From: Halictus rubicundus
Taxonomy: Eukaryota > Arthropoda > Insecta > Hymenoptera > Halictidae
Direction of reading: 5' to 3'
Assembly (NCBI RefSeq): GCF_050948215.1
Contig: NW_027488637.1
Span: 558,001-622,000 of the forward strand
Length of the DNA: 64,000 nucleotides
Shown piece by piece: positions 26,701-40,400 of this stretch. The position numbers and the translations under genes are program-made. The notes beneath the pieces are model-generated. The model was not told the DNA's origin. It was given only the letters and a program-made list of their open reading frames with translations, and did not search any database. Numbering within the stretch: the first letter of the stretch is position 1; each line of letters starts with the position of its first letter.

Positions 26701-28950
26701 TATAATATCATATATCGTATCCTATTCTCTATCCTATCCTATCCTCTATCCTATACTATCCTCTATCCTATAATATCATATATCCTACCCTATCCTCTAT
26801 CCTATCCTATCCTCTAGCCTATCCTATTCTCTATCCTATCCTATCCTCTATCCTATCCTATCCTCTATCCTATAATATCATATATCCTACCCTATCCTCT
26901 ATCCTATCCTATCCTCTATCCTATAATATCATATATCCTACCCTATCCTCTATCCTATCCTATCCTCTAGCCTATCCTATTCTCTATCCTATCCTATCCT
27001 CTATCCTATCCTATCCTCAATCCTACCCTATCCTCTATCCTATCCATTCCTCTATCCTATCCTATCGTCTATCCTATAATATAATCTATCCTATCCTATC
27101 CTCTATCCTATCCAATCCCCTATCCTATCCTCAATCTTATCCTATCCTCTATCCTATAATATCCTCTATCCTATCCAATCCTCTATCCTATCCTATCCTC
27201 TATCCTATACTATCTTCTATTATATAATATCCTCAATCCTATCCAATCCTCTATCCTATCCTCTATCCTATCCTCTATCCTATCCTCTATCCTATCCTCT
27301 ATCCTATCCAATCCTCTATTCCATAATATACTCTATTCTATCCAATCCTCTATCCTATCCATTCCTCTATTCTATAATATCCTATATCCTATCCAATCCT
27401 CTATCCTATCCTCTATCCTATCCTCTAACCTATCCTCTCCTCAATGCAATCCTGTATCCTATCCAATCCTCTATCCTATCCTATCCTCTATCCTATCCTA
27501 TCCTCTATCCTATCCTATCCTCTATCCTATCCTATCCTCTATCCTATCCTATCCTCTGTCCTATCGTATAATATAATCTATTATATCCAATCCTCTATCC
27601 TATCCTATCCTCTATCCTATCCAATCCTCTATCCCATAATATCCTCTATTCTATCCTATCCTCTATCCTATCCTATCCTCAATGCAATCCTGAATCCTAT
27701 CCAATCCTCTATCCTATCCTATCCTCTATCATATCGTATCTTCTATCCTATCCCATCCTCTATGCTATCCTATCCTCTATCCTATCCAATCGTCTATCCT
27801 ATAATATCCTCTATCCTATCCTATCCTGTATGCTATCCTGTATCCTATCCAATCCTCTATCTTATCCAATCCTCTATCCCATAATATCCTCTATCCTATC
27901 CAATCCTCTATCCTATCCTATCCTCTATCCTATACTATCTTCTATCCTATAATATCCTCAATCCTATCCAATCCTCTATCCTATCCTCTATCCTATCCTC
28001 TATCCTATCCTCTATCCTATCCTCTATCCTATCCTCTCCTCAATGCAATCCTGTATCCTATCCAATCCTCTATCCTATCCAATCATCTATTCTATAACAT
28101 CCTCTATCCTATCCAATCCTGTATCCTATCCAATCCCCTATCCCATCCTCTATCCTATCCCATCCTCTATCCTATCCTATCCTCTATCCTATCCTATCCT
28201 CTATCCTATCCTATCCTCTATCCTATCCTATCCTCAATCCTATCCTATCCCCTATCCTATCCTCTATCATATTCCAATCCTCTATCCTATCCTCTATCCT
28301 ATAATATCCTCTATTCTATCCAATCCTCTATCCTATCCATCCTCTATCCTATCCTCTATCCTATCCTCTATCCTATCCTCTATCCTCTCCTATCCTCTAT
28401 CCTATCCTCTATCCTCTCCTATCCTCTATCGTATCCAATCCCCTATCCTATCCTCTATCGTATCCAATCCTTCATTCTATCCAATCCCCTATCCCATCCT
28501 CTATCCTATCCTATCCTCAATCCTATCCTATCCTCTACCCTATCCTGTCCTCTATCCTATCGTATCCTCTATCCTATTGTATCCTCTATCCTATCCCATC
28601 CTCTATCCTATCGTAATGTCTATAATACAATATCCTCTATCCTATCCAATCCTCTATCCTATCCTCTACCCTATCCTCTATCCTATCCTATCCTCAATCC
28701 TATCCTATCCCCTATCCTATCCTCTATCCTATTCCAATCCTCTATCCTATCCTCTATCCTATAATATCCTCTATTCTATCCAATCCTTTATCCTATCCAA
28801 TCCCCTATCCCATCCTCTATCCTATCCTATCCTCAATCCTATCCTATCCTCTATCCTATTCCAATCCTCTATCCTATCCAAACCCCTATCCTATCCTGAA
28901 TCCTATCCTATCCCCTATCCTATCCTATCCTATCCTATCCTATCCTATCC
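20713..28950. repeat. Satellite higher-order repeat with a 3670-bp unit
   Basis: Landmarks recur at exactly 3670-bp spacing, for example starts at 20703/24373/28043, 22639/26309, 22918/26588 and 23774/27444. Two full units (about 20713-24382 and 24383-28052) look nearly identical by eye, and a third begins at about 28053. The third diverges near 28950, where a long pentamer run ending in ACCGTTTGT replaces the expected sequence. Homology resumes near 29163 at offset 2927, changing to 2876 farther on. Part of the unit appears again near 32070-33900. The unit is a composite of diverged 17-bp monomers. Confidence 0.85.
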
Positions 28951-29162
28951 TATCCTATCCTCTATCCTATACTACCGTTTGTCCTATCCTATCCTCTATC
29001 CTATCCTATCCTCTATCCTATCCTATCCTCTATCCTATCCTATCCTCTATCCTATCCTATCCTCTATCCTATCCTATCCTCTATCCTATCCTATCCTCTA
29101 TCCTATCCTATCCTCTATCCTATCCTATCCTCTATCCTATCCTATCCTCTATCCTATCCTAT

Positions 29163-32100
29163 CCTCAATCCTAACCTATCCTCTATCCTATCCAATCGTC
29201 TATCCTATAATATCCTCTATCCTATCATATCCTGAATGCTATCCTGTATCCTATCCAATACTCTATCTTATCCAATCCTCTGTTCTATCATATCCTCTAT
29301 CCTATCCTATCCTCAATGCAATCCTGTATCCTATCCAATCCTCTATCCTATCCTATCCTCTATCCTATTGTATCCTCTTTCCTATCCCATCCTCTATCCT
29401 ATCCTATCCTCTATCCTATAATATCCTCTATCCTATCCTATCCTCTGTCGTATCCTATTTTCTATCCTATCCTATCGTCTATCCTATAATATCCTCTATC
29501 CTATCCTATCCTGAATGCTATCCTGTATCCTATCCAATCATCTATCCTATCCATTCCTCAATTCTATAATATCCTCTATCCAATCCAATCCTCTATCCTA
29601 TCCTCTATCCTATCCTATCCTCTATGCTATAATATCATATATCGTATCCTATTCTCTATCCTATCCTATCCTCTATCCTATACTATCCTCTATCCTATAA
29701 TATCATATATCCTACCCTATCCTCTATCCTATCCTATCCTCTAGCCTATCCTATTCTCTATCCTATCCTATCCTCTATCCTATCCTATCCTCTATCCTAT
29801 AATATCATATATCCTACCCTATCCTCTATCCTATCCTATCCTCTAGCCTATCCTATTCTCTATCCTATCCTATCCTCTATCCTATCCTATCCTCAATCCT
29901 ACCCTATCCTCTATCCTATCCATTCCTCTATCCTATCCTATCGTCTATCCTATAATATAATCTATCCTATCCTATCCTCTATCCTATCCAATCCCCTATC
30001 CTATCCTCAATCTTATCCTATCCTCTATCCTATAATATCCTCTATCCTATCCAATCCTCTATCCTATCCTATCCTCTATCCTATACTATCTTCTATTATA
30101 TAATATCCTCAATCCTATCCAATCCTCTATCCTATCCTCTATCCTATCCTCTATCCTATCCTCTATCCTATCCTCTATCCTATCCAATCCTCTATTCCAT
30201 AATATACTCTATTCTATCCAATCCTCTATCCTATCCATTCCTCTATTCTATAATATCCTATATCCTATCCAATCCTCTATCCTATCCTCTATCCTATCCT
30301 CTAACCTATCCTCTCCTCAATGCAATCCTGTATCCTATCCAATCCTCTATCCTATCCTATCCTCTATCCTATCCTATCCTCTATCCTATCCTATCCTCTA
30401 TCCTATCCTATCCTCTGTCCTATCGTATAATATAATCTATTATATCCAATCCTCTATCCTATCCTATCCTCTATCCTATCCAATCCTCTATCCCATAATA
30501 TCCTCTATTCTATCCTATCCTCTATCCTATCCTATCCTCAATGCAATCCTGAATCCTATCCAATCCTCTATCCTATCCTATCCTCTATCATATCGTATCT
30601 TCTATCCTATCCCATCCTCTATGCTATCCTATCCTCTATCCTATCCAATCGTCTATCCTATAATATCCTCTATCCTATCCTATCCTGTATGCTATCCTGT
30701 ATCCTATCCAATCCTCTATCTTATCCAATCCTCTATCCCATAATATCCTCTATCCTATCCAATCCTCTATCCTATCCTATCCTCTATCCTATACTATCTT
30801 CTATCCTATAATATCCTCAATCCTATCCAATCCCCTATCCTATCCTCTATCCTATCCTCTATCCTATCCTCTATCCTATCCTCTCCTCAATGCAATCCTG
30901 TATCCTATCCAATCCTCTATCCTATCCTATCCTCTATCCTATCCTATCCTCTATCCTATCCTATCCTCTATCCTATCCTATCCTCTATCCTATCCTATCC
31001 TCTATCCTATCCTATCCTCTATCCTATCCTATCCTCTATCCTATCCTATAATATAATCTATTATATCCAATCCTCTATCCTATCCTATCCTCTATCCTAT
31101 CCAATCCTCTATCCCATAATATCCTCTATTCTATCCTATCCTCTATCCTATCCTATCCTCAATGCAATCCTGAATCCTATCCAATCCTCTATCCTATCCT
31201 ATCCTCTATCCTATCGTATCTTCTATCCTATCCCATCCTCTATCCTATCCTATCCTCTATCCTATCCAATCGTCTATCCTATAATATCCTCTATCCTATC
31301 CTATCCTGAATGCTATCCTGTATCCTATCCAATCCTCTATCTTATCCAATCCTCTATCCCATAATATCCTCTATTCTATCCAATCCTCTATCCTATCCTA
31401 TCCTCTATCGTATCCTATCCTCTATCCTATCCTATCCTCAATCCTATCCTATCCTCTATCCTATCCAATCGTCTATCCTATAATATCCTCTATCCTATCC
31501 TATCCTGAATGCTATCCTGTATCCTATCCAATCCTCTATCTTATCCAATCCTCTATCCCATAATATCCTCTATTCTATCCTATCCTCTATCCTATCCTAT
31601 CCTCAATGCAATCCTGAATCCTATCCAATCCTCTATCCTATCCTATCCTCTATCCTATCGTATCTTCTATCCTATCCCATCCTCTATCCTATCCTCTCCT
31701 CTATCCTATCCAATCGTCTATCCTATAATATCCTCTATCCTATCCTATCCTGAATGCTATCCTGTATCCTATCCAATCCTCTATCTTATCCAATCCTCTA
31801 TCCCATAATATCCTCTATTCTATCCAATCCTCTATCCTATCCTATCCTCTATCGTATCCTATCCTCTATCCTATCCTATCCTCTATCCTATCCTATCCTC
31901 TATCCTATCCCATCCTCTATCCTATCCTATCCTCTATCCTATCCTATCCTCTATCCTATCATATCCTCTATCCTATAATATCATATATCCTATCCTATTC
32001 TCTATCCTATCCTATCCTCTATCCTATCCTATCCTCTATCCTATCCTATCCTCTATCCTATCCTATCCTCAATCCTATCCTATCCCCTATCCTATCCTCT

Positions 32101-35100
32101 ATCATATTCCAATCCTCTATCCTATCCTCTATCCTATAATATCCTATATTCTATCCAATCCTCTATCCTATCCATCCTCTATCCTATCCTCTATCCTATC
32201 CTCTATCCTCTCCTATCCTCTATCGTATCCAATCCCCTATCCTATCCTCTATCGTATCCAATCCTTCATCCTATCCAATCCCCTATCCCATCCTCTATCC
32301 TATCCTATCCTCAATCCTATCCTATCATCTACCCTATCCTGTCCTCTATCCTATCGTATCCTCTATCCTATTGTATCCTCTATCCTATCCCATCCTCTAT
32401 CCTATCGTAATGTCTATCATACAATATCCTCTATCCTATCCAATCCTCTATCCTATCCTCTACCCTATCCTCTATCCTATCCTATCCTCTATCCTATCCA
32501 ATCCTTTATCCTATCCAATCCCCTATCCCATCCTCTATCCTATCCTATCCTCAATCCTATCCTATCCTCTATCCTATTCCAATCCTCTATCCTATCCCAT
32601 CCTCTATCCTATCGTAATGTCTATAATACAATATCCTCTATCCTATCCAATCCTCTATCCTATCCTCTACCCTATCCTCTATCCTATCCTATCCTCAATC
32701 CTATCCTATCCCCTATCCTATCCTATCCTCTATCCTATTCCAATCCTCTATCCTATCCTCTATCCTATAATATCCTCTATTCTATCCAATCCTCTATCCT
32801 ATCCATCCTCTATCCTATCCTCTATCCTATCCTCTATCCTATCCAATCCTTTATCCTATCCAATCCCCTATCCCATCCTCTATCCTATCCTATCCTCAAT
32901 CCTATCCTATCCTCTATCCTATTCCAATCCTCTATCCTATCCAAACCCCTATCCTATCCTGAATCCTATCCTATCCCCTATCCTATCCTATCCTATCCTA
33001 TCCTATCCTCTATCCTATACTACCGTTTGTCCTATCCTATCCTCTATCCTATCCTATCCTCTATCCTATCCTATCCTCTATCCTATCCTATCCTCTATCC
33101 TATCCTATCCTCTATCCTATCCTATCCTCTATCCTATCCTATCCTCTATCCTATCCTATCCTCTATCCTATCCTATCCTCTATCCTATCCTATCCTCTAT
33201 CCTATCCTATCCTCAATCCTAACCTATCCTCTATCCTATCCAATCGTCTATCCTATAATATCCTCTATCCTATCATATCCTGAATGCTATCCTGTATCCT
33301 ATCCAATACTCTATCTTATCCAATCCTCTATTCTATCATATCCTCTATCCTATCCTATCCTCAATGCAATCCTGTATCCTATCCAATCCTCTATCCTATC
33401 CTATCCTCTATCCTATTGTATCCTCTTTCCTATCCCATCCTCTATCCTATCCTATCCTCTATCCTATAATATCCTCTATCCTATCCTATCCTCTGTCGTA
33501 TCCTATTTTCTATCCTATCCTATCGTCTATCCTATAATATCCTCTATCCTATCCTATCCTGAATGCTATCCTGTATCCTATCCAATCATCTATCCTATCC
33601 ATTCCTCAATTCTATAATATCCTCTATCCAATCCAATCCTCTATCCTATCCTCTATCCTATCCTATCCTCTATGCTATAATATCATATATCGTATCCTAT
33701 TCTCTATCCTATCCTATCCTCTATCCTATACTATACTCTATCCTATAATATCATATATCCTACCCTATCCTCTATCCTATCCTATCCTCTAGCCTATCCT
33801 ATTCTCTATCCTATCCTATCCTCTATCCTATCCTATCCTCTATCCTATAATATCATATATCCTACCCTATCCTCTATCCTATCCTGTCCTCTAGCCTATC
33901 CTATTCTCTATCCTATCCAATCCTCTATCCTATCCTATCCTCTATCCTATCCTATAATATAATCTATTATATCCAATCCTCTATCCTATCCTATCCTCTA
34001 TCATATCCAATCCTCTATCCCATAATATCCTCTATTCTATCCTATCCTCTATCCTATCCAATCCTCTATCCTATCCTATCCTCTATCCTATACTATCTTC
34101 TATCCTATAATATCCTCAATCCTATCCAATCCTCTATCCTATCCTCTATCCTATCCTATCCTCTATCCTATCCTATCCTATCCTCTATCCTATCCTATCC
34201 TCAATCCTATCCTATCCTCTATCCTATTCCAATCCTCTATCCTATCCAAACCCCTATCCTATCCTGAATCCTATCCTATCCCCTATCCTATCCTATCCTA
34301 TCCTATCCTATCCTCTATCCTATACTACCGTTTGTCCTATCCTATCCTCTATCCTATCCTATCCTCTATCCTATCCTATCCTCTATCCTATCCTATAATA
34401 TAATCTATTATATCCAATCCTCTATCCTATCCTATCCTCTATCCTATCCAATCCCCTATCCCATCCTCTATCCTATCCTATCCTCAATCCTATCCTATCC
34501 TCTATCCTATTCCAATCCTCTATCCTATCCAAACCCCTATCCTATCCTGAATCCTATCCTATCCCCTATCCTATCCTATCCTATCCTATCCTATCCTCTA
34601 TCCTATACTACCGTTTGTCCTATCCTATCCTCTATCCTATCCTATCCTCTATCCTATCCTATCCTCTATCCTATCCTATCCTCTATCCTATCCTATCCTC
34701 TATCCTATCCTATCCTCTATCCTATCCTATCCTCTATCCTATCCTATCCTCTATCCTATCCTATCCTCTATCCTATCCTATCCTCTATCCTATCCAATCG
34801 TCTATCCTATAATATCCTCTATCCTATCCTATCCTGAATGCTATCCTCTATCCTATCCTATCCCCTATCCTATCCTTTCCTATCCTATCCTATCCTCTAT
34901 CCTATTCCAATCCTCTATCCTATCCAATCGCCTATCCTATCCTGAATCCTATCCTATCCCCTATCCTATCCTATCCTATCCTATCCTATCGTCTATCCTA
35001 TACTACCGTTTGTTCTATCCTATCCTCTATCCTATCCTCTCGTCTATCCTATAATATCCTCTATCCTATACTCTATCCTGTCCTATCCTCAATCCTATCC

Positions 35101-35747
35101 TATCCCCTATCCTACCCTCTATCCTATTCCAAACCTCTATCCTATCCTCTATCCTATAATATCCTCTATTCTATCCAATCCTCTATCCTATCCATCCTCT
35201 ATCCTATCCTCTATCCTATCCTCTATCCTATCCAATCCTTTATCCTATCCAATCCCCTATCCCATCCTCTATCCTATCCTATCCTCAATCCTATCCTATC
35301 CTCTACCCTATCCTATCCTCTATCCTATCCTATCCTCTATCCTACTGTATCCTCTATCCTATTACATCCTCTATCCTATCATAAAGTCTATCATACAATA
35401 TCCTCTATCGTATCCAATCCTGTATCCTATAATATCATATATCATATCCTATCCTCTATCCTATCCTATCCTCTATCCTATAATATCATATATCCTATCC
35501 TATTCTCTATCCTATCCTATCCTATATCATATCCTATCCTCTATCCTATCCTATCCAATCCTGTCCACTAGCCTATCCTATCCTCTATCCTATCCTATCC
35601 TCTATCCTATCCTATCCTCTACCCTAAAATATCCTCTATCCTATCCTATCCTCTGTCGTATCCTATTTTCTATCCTGTCCTATCCTCTATTCTATCCTAT
35701 CGTCTATCCTATAATATCCTCTATCCTATCCTATCCTGAATGCTATC
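29163..35747. repeat. Rearranged continuation of the 3670-bp family
   Basis: Sequence from about 29163 to 30830 matches the unit to its left with 2927 then 2876 bp spacing. The 51-bp difference equals three 17-bp monomers. From about 33210 to 33850 the same landmarks recur 4048 bp after their position near 29163. Between and after these, pentamer-run modules ending in CTATACTACCGTTTGTCC recur at about 33015, 34320, 34605 and 35005. This looks like an edge zone of the higher-order array where unequal exchange has mixed units. Confidence 0.65.
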
Positions 35748-35752
35748 CTGTA
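35748..35752. repeat. 5-bp target duplication, left copy (CTGTA)
   Basis: CTGTA directly precedes the TG of the 1071-bp insertion and recurs at 36824-36828 directly after its final CA. Removing the insertion and one copy restores GCTATCCTGTATCCTATCC, a satellite variant found many times elsewhere in the window. Confidence 0.85.
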
Positions 35753-36143
35753 TGTCCGATTCGTCGCAGACGGTCCGCGTATTTCCGGCCGTGTGGCAAT
35801 CGAGGATACCACAGCTGCGCGAAGCATGCTCTTTCGTCCCAAAACATATTGCGCAAAGAGCCCTTTTCCGATTTTTGTCCGTCCTTCGACTAATCACGAA
35901 GAATGCTAATCCTTGAGTTGCCGCACGCGAGGCGCTTGAGGGTTCGAGCTGATGGCATTGGAAAAGTGGCCATAAGTCAATCCGTACGACCCTCACTCCG
36001 TGTACCGTCCGCGAGGTACTTGAGGGTCCCGGATTCGGACACAGCGGGCCTTGTGGCCCACTACACGCGGCGGCCAAGGGGTCGTAAATCCTCTTCCGCA
36101 CGACGCGAGGTACGCTCGGGTTGCGCTACAACCCCAAGAACCG

Positions 36144-36187
36144 TGTCTCTGGTTTTCGTCAAACGGACGAAAACCAGAGACAATAAA
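36144..36187 (+). promoter_or_regulatory. 17-bp perfect hairpin followed by AATAAA
   Basis: TGTCTCTGGTTTTCGTC at 36144-36160 is perfectly complementary to GACGAAAACCAGAGACA at 36166-36182, with a 5-nt loop AAACG. AATAAA at 36182-36187 overlaps the end of the stem by one base. A hairpin next to a poly(A) signal in an LTR could help 3' end formation, as in retroviral R regions. That role is inferred. Confidence 0.7.
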
Positions 36188-36200
36188 CGCACGTTTTCCA

Positions 36201-36293
36201 GCCCCTTAGGGGCAATAAATTAGCTGCTAGCCACTTGGCTAGCACGGCGTACGGAGGCCACTCGGGCCCCAACAATACCCAGCCACTTGGCTG
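36201..36293 (+). promoter_or_regulatory. Cluster of three further small hairpins, one followed by AATAAA
   Basis: GCCCC-TTA-GGGGC at 36201-36213 is followed at once by AATAAA (36214-36219). TGCTAGCC-ACTT-GGCTAGCA lies at 36225-36244, and CAGCC-ACTT-GGCTG at 36280-36293. The last two share the same ACTT loop and GCC/GGC closing pairs. A further AATAAA is at 36319-36324. Confidence 0.65.
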
Positions 36294-36613
36294 AAAATAC
36301 ATGCTGCTCCGAGGTACTAATAAACGCGCTTTTTGGGGAATTTCCCGAACATCGGCCTAAGGTAGGGGTTTCTTCCACCACCAAAGAGGGAGGTTCCAGA
36401 AGATCCTCTCCCTTAGGCTGATCAACAAATCAGGAGAGTTTTACTCCCATCATGGGCCCATGCCCAGAATTCTCACCACCCACACGAGGTGACGAACGAA
36501 CTGACCTCGGAGCAGCAAAGCAGAATCAATCCAACTGGCAACCAGTCAACTGAAAAACTCTGACTAATCGTAGACGTACACATACAAAGGCCTCGCTTTG
36601 TTAAATCTGAAAT

Positions 36614-36677
36614 CGCGCTAAGTGCACACCGCGCTAAGTTCACACCGCGCTAAGTTTACACCGCGCTAAGTTTACAC
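36614..36677. repeat. Four tandem 16-bp repeats
   Basis: The unit CGCGCTAAGTTTACAC occurs four times without gaps at 36614, 36630, 36646 and 36662. The first two copies differ by one or two bases (GTGCAC, GTTCAC). It lies inside the putative solo LTR, where short repeats often hold enhancer or protein-binding sites. Confidence 0.9.
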
Positions 36678-37439
36678 CGCTCCAGCCCACTGTTCCGTAT
36701 TAAAGACTCATCTAAGGTTAGTTCGGCAGATGAGATTCAATAAGTTGTAAATAGTGTAAATAAACAGTCTATTGCGCAAAGAAAAGAGACAGCAACATTC
36801 ATTTACAACCACAAAATTATCCACTGTATCCTATCCAATCCTCTATCCTATCCTATCCTCTATCCTATAATATAATCTATTATATCCAATCCTCTATCCT
36901 ATAAAATCCTCTATTCTATAACATCCTCTATCCTATCCAATCCACTATCCTATCCAATCCTCTATCCTATCCTCTATCCTATCCTCTATCCTATCGTATC
37001 CTCAATGCAATCCTGTATCCTATACAATCCTCTAACCTATCCTATTCTCTATCCTATTTTATCCTCTATCCTATCCCATCCTCTATCCTATCCTATCCTC
37101 TATCCTATAATATCCTCTATCCTATCCTATCCTCTGTCGTATCCTATTTTCTATCCTATCCTATCCTCTATTCTATCCTATCGTCTATCCTATAATATCC
37201 TCTATCCTATAATAAAATCTATTCTATCCAATCCTCTATCCTATCCAATCCTCTATTCTATAACATCCTCTATCATATCCAATCATGTATCCTATCCAAT
37301 CCCCTATCCCATCCTCTATCCTATCCCATCCTCTATCCTATCCTATCCTCTATCCTATCCTATCCTCTATCCTATCCTATCCTCTATCCTATCCTCTATC
37401 CTATCCTATCCTCAATCCTATCCTATCCTCTATCCTATC

Positions 37440-40400
37440 CAATCGTCTATCCTATAATATCCTCTATCCTATCCTATCCTGAATGCTATCCTGTATCCTA
37501 TCCAATACTCTATCTTATCCAATCCTCTATCCCATAATATCCTCTATTCTATCATATCCTCTATCCTATCCTATCCTCAATGCAATCCTGTATCCTATTC
37601 AATCCTCTATCCTATCCTATCCTCTATCCCATTGTATCCTCTATCCTATCCCATCCTCTATCCTATCCTATCCTCTTTTATATAATATCCTCTATCCTAT
37701 CCTATCCTCTGTTTATCCTATTTTCTATCCTATCCTATCCTCTATTCTATCCTATCGTCTATCCTATAATATCCTCTATCCTATCCTATCCTGAATGCTA
37801 TCCTGTATTCTATCCAATCCTCTATCCTATCCTATCCTCTATCCTATCCTATACTCTATCCTATAATATAATCTATTCTATCCAATCCTCTATTCTATAT
37901 CATCCTCTATCCTATCCAATCCTGTATCCTACCCAATCCCCTATCCCATCCTCTATCCTATCCCATCCTCTATCCTATCCTATCCTCTATCCTATCCAAT
38001 CCTCTATCCTATCCATTCCTCAATTCTATAATATCCTCTATCCAATCCAATCCTCTATCCTATCCTCTATCCTATCCTATCCTGAATGCTATCCTGTATC
38101 CTATCCAATACTCTATCTTATCCAATCCTCTATCCCATAATATCCTCTATTCAATCATATCCTCTATCCTATCCTATCCTCAATGCAATCCTGTATCCTA
38201 TTCAATCCTCTATCCTATCCTATCCTCTATCCCATTGTATCTTCTACCCTATCCCATCCTCTATCCTATCCTATCCTCTATCCTATCCAATCGTCTATCC
38301 TATAATATCCTCTATCCTATCCTATCCTGAATGCTATCCTGTATCCTATCCAATCCTCTATCTTATCCAATCCTCTATCCCATAATATCCTGTATTCTAT
38401 CCAATCCTCTATCCTATCCATTCCACTATTCTATAATATCCTCTATCCTATTCAATCCTCTATCGTATCCTCTATCCTATCCTATCCTCAATGCAATCCA
38501 ATCCTCTATCATATCCTATCCTCCATAGTATCCTATCCTCTATCCTATCCTCTATCCTATCCTATCCTGTATCATATCCTATCCTCTATCCTATCCTATC
38601 CTATCCTATCCTATCCACTAGCCTATCCTATCCTCTGTCCTATCCTATGCTCTATCCTATCCTATCCTCTACCCTAAAATATCCTCTATCCTATCCAATC
38701 CTCTATCCTGTCTTCTATCCTATCCTCTATACTATCCTCTATCCTATCCTCTATCCTGTCCTCTATCCTATCCTCTATACTATCCTCTATCCTATCCTCT
38801 ATCCTATCCAATCCTCTATCCTATCCTCTATCCTATCCTATCCTCAATACAATCCTGTATCCTATACAATCCTCTAACCTATTCTATTCTCTATCCTATC
38901 CTATCCTCTATCCTATAATATCCTCTAGCCTATCCTAACCTCTGTCGTATCCTATTTTCTATCCTATCCTATCCTTTATTCTATCCCATCGTCTATCCTA
39001 TAATATCCTCTATCCTATCCGATCCTCAATGTTATCCTGTATCCTATCCAATCCTCTATCCTATCCTATTCTCTATCCTATAATAAAATCTATTCTATCC
39101 AATCCTCTATCCTATCCAATCCTCTATTCTATAACATCCTCTATCCTATCCAATCATGTATCCTATCCAATCCCCTATCCCATCCTCTATCCTATCCCAT
39201 CCTCTATCCTATCCTATCCTCTATCCTATCATATCCTCTATCCTATCCTATCCTCTATCCTATCCTATCCTCAATCCTATCCTATCCTCTATCCTATCCA
39301 ATCGTCTATCCTATAATATCCTCTATCCTATCCTATCCTGAATGCTATCCTGTATCCTATCCAATACTCTATCTTATCCAATCCTCTATCCCATAATATC
39401 CTCTATTCTATCATATCCTCTATCCTATCCTATCCTCAATGCAATCCTGTATCCTATTCAATCCTCTATCCTATCCTATCCTCTATCCCATTGTATCCTC
39501 TATCCTATCCCATCCTCTATCCTATCCTATCCTCTTTTATATAATATCCTCTATCCTATCCTATCCTCTGTTTATCCTATTTTCTATCCTATCCTATCCT
39601 CTATTCTATCCTATCGTCTATCCTATAATATCCTCTATCCTATCCTATCCTGAATGCTATCCTGTATCCTATCCAATCCTCTATCCTATCCTATCCTCTA
39701 TCCTATCCTATACTCTATCCTATAATATAATCTATTCTATCCAATCCTCTATCCTATCCAATCCTCTATTCTATATCATCCTCTATCCTATCCAATCCTG
39801 TATCCTACCCAATCCCCTATCCCATCCTCTATCCTATCCCATCCTCTATCCTATCCTATCCTCTATCCTATCCAATCCTCTATCCTATCCATTCCTCAAT
39901 TCTATAATATCCTCTATCCAATCCAATCCTCTATCCTATCCTCTATCCTATCCTATCCTGAATGCTATCCTGTATCCTATCCAATACTCTATCTTATCCA
40001 ATCCTCTATCCCATAATATCCTCTATTCAATCATATCCTCTATCCTATCCTATCCTCAATGCAATCCTGTATCCTATTCAATCCTCTATCCTATCCTATC
40101 CTCTATCCCATTGTATCTTCTACCCTATCCCATCCTCTATCCTATCCTATCCTCTATCCTATCCAATCGTCTATCCTATAATATCCTCTATCCTATCCTA
40201 TCCTGAATGCTATCCTGTATCCTATCCAATCCTCTATCTTATCCAATCCTCTATCCCATAATATCCTGTATTCTATCCAATCCTCTATCCTATCCATTCC
40301 ACTATTCTATAATATCCTCTATCCTATTCAATCCTCTATCGTATCCTCTATCCTATCCTATCCTCAATGCAATCCAATCCTCTATCATATCCTATCCTCC

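Larger units (their letters stand above)
6618..35752. repeat. CTATC-pentamer satellite array, left block
   Basis: About 29 kb of satellite. On the plus strand it reads as runs of CTATC punctuated by CT, i.e. (CTATC)nCT. The commonest unit is n=3, CTATCCTATCCTATCCT (17 bp). Twelve-bp units with n=2 and longer pentamer runs also occur. Variant units carry CCAATCC, CTATAATATCC, ATAATATCATATAT, CTCAATGCAATCCTGTAT, CTGAATGCTATCCTGTAT or ACCGTTTGT and serve as landmarks that reveal higher-order repeats. The plus strand is almost free of G outside the variants. No gene is seen in it. Long forward frames exist only because the 17-bp unit has no stop codon in any forward frame. Confidence 0.97.
35753..36823. 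mobile_element. Probable solo LTR (TG...CA, 1071 bp)
   Basis: Non-satellite sequence begins TGTCCGATTCG and ends AATTATCCA, flanked by the 5-bp duplication CTGTA. TG...CA ends and a 5-bp duplication are what an LTR retrotransposon leaves. No second copy of the ends lies within the insertion and no gag or pol can be read, so a solo LTR left by recombination between two LTRs is the best reading. Several AATAAA motifs on the plus strand (36182, 36214, 36319) and four hairpins suggest transcription in the plus direction, but this is not firm. A BEL/Pao or gypsy source is possible. A non-autonomous DNA element is less likely because terminal inverted repeats are absent. Confidence 0.75.

Noticed and set aside
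35721..36101. Minus-strand frame of about 126 codons with a cysteine-rich CX2CX5HX4C-like stretch
   Set aside because: It starts at a GTG, runs into satellite at its end, the Cys/His spacing does not fit a retroviral knuckle well, and it lies inside a probable solo LTR.
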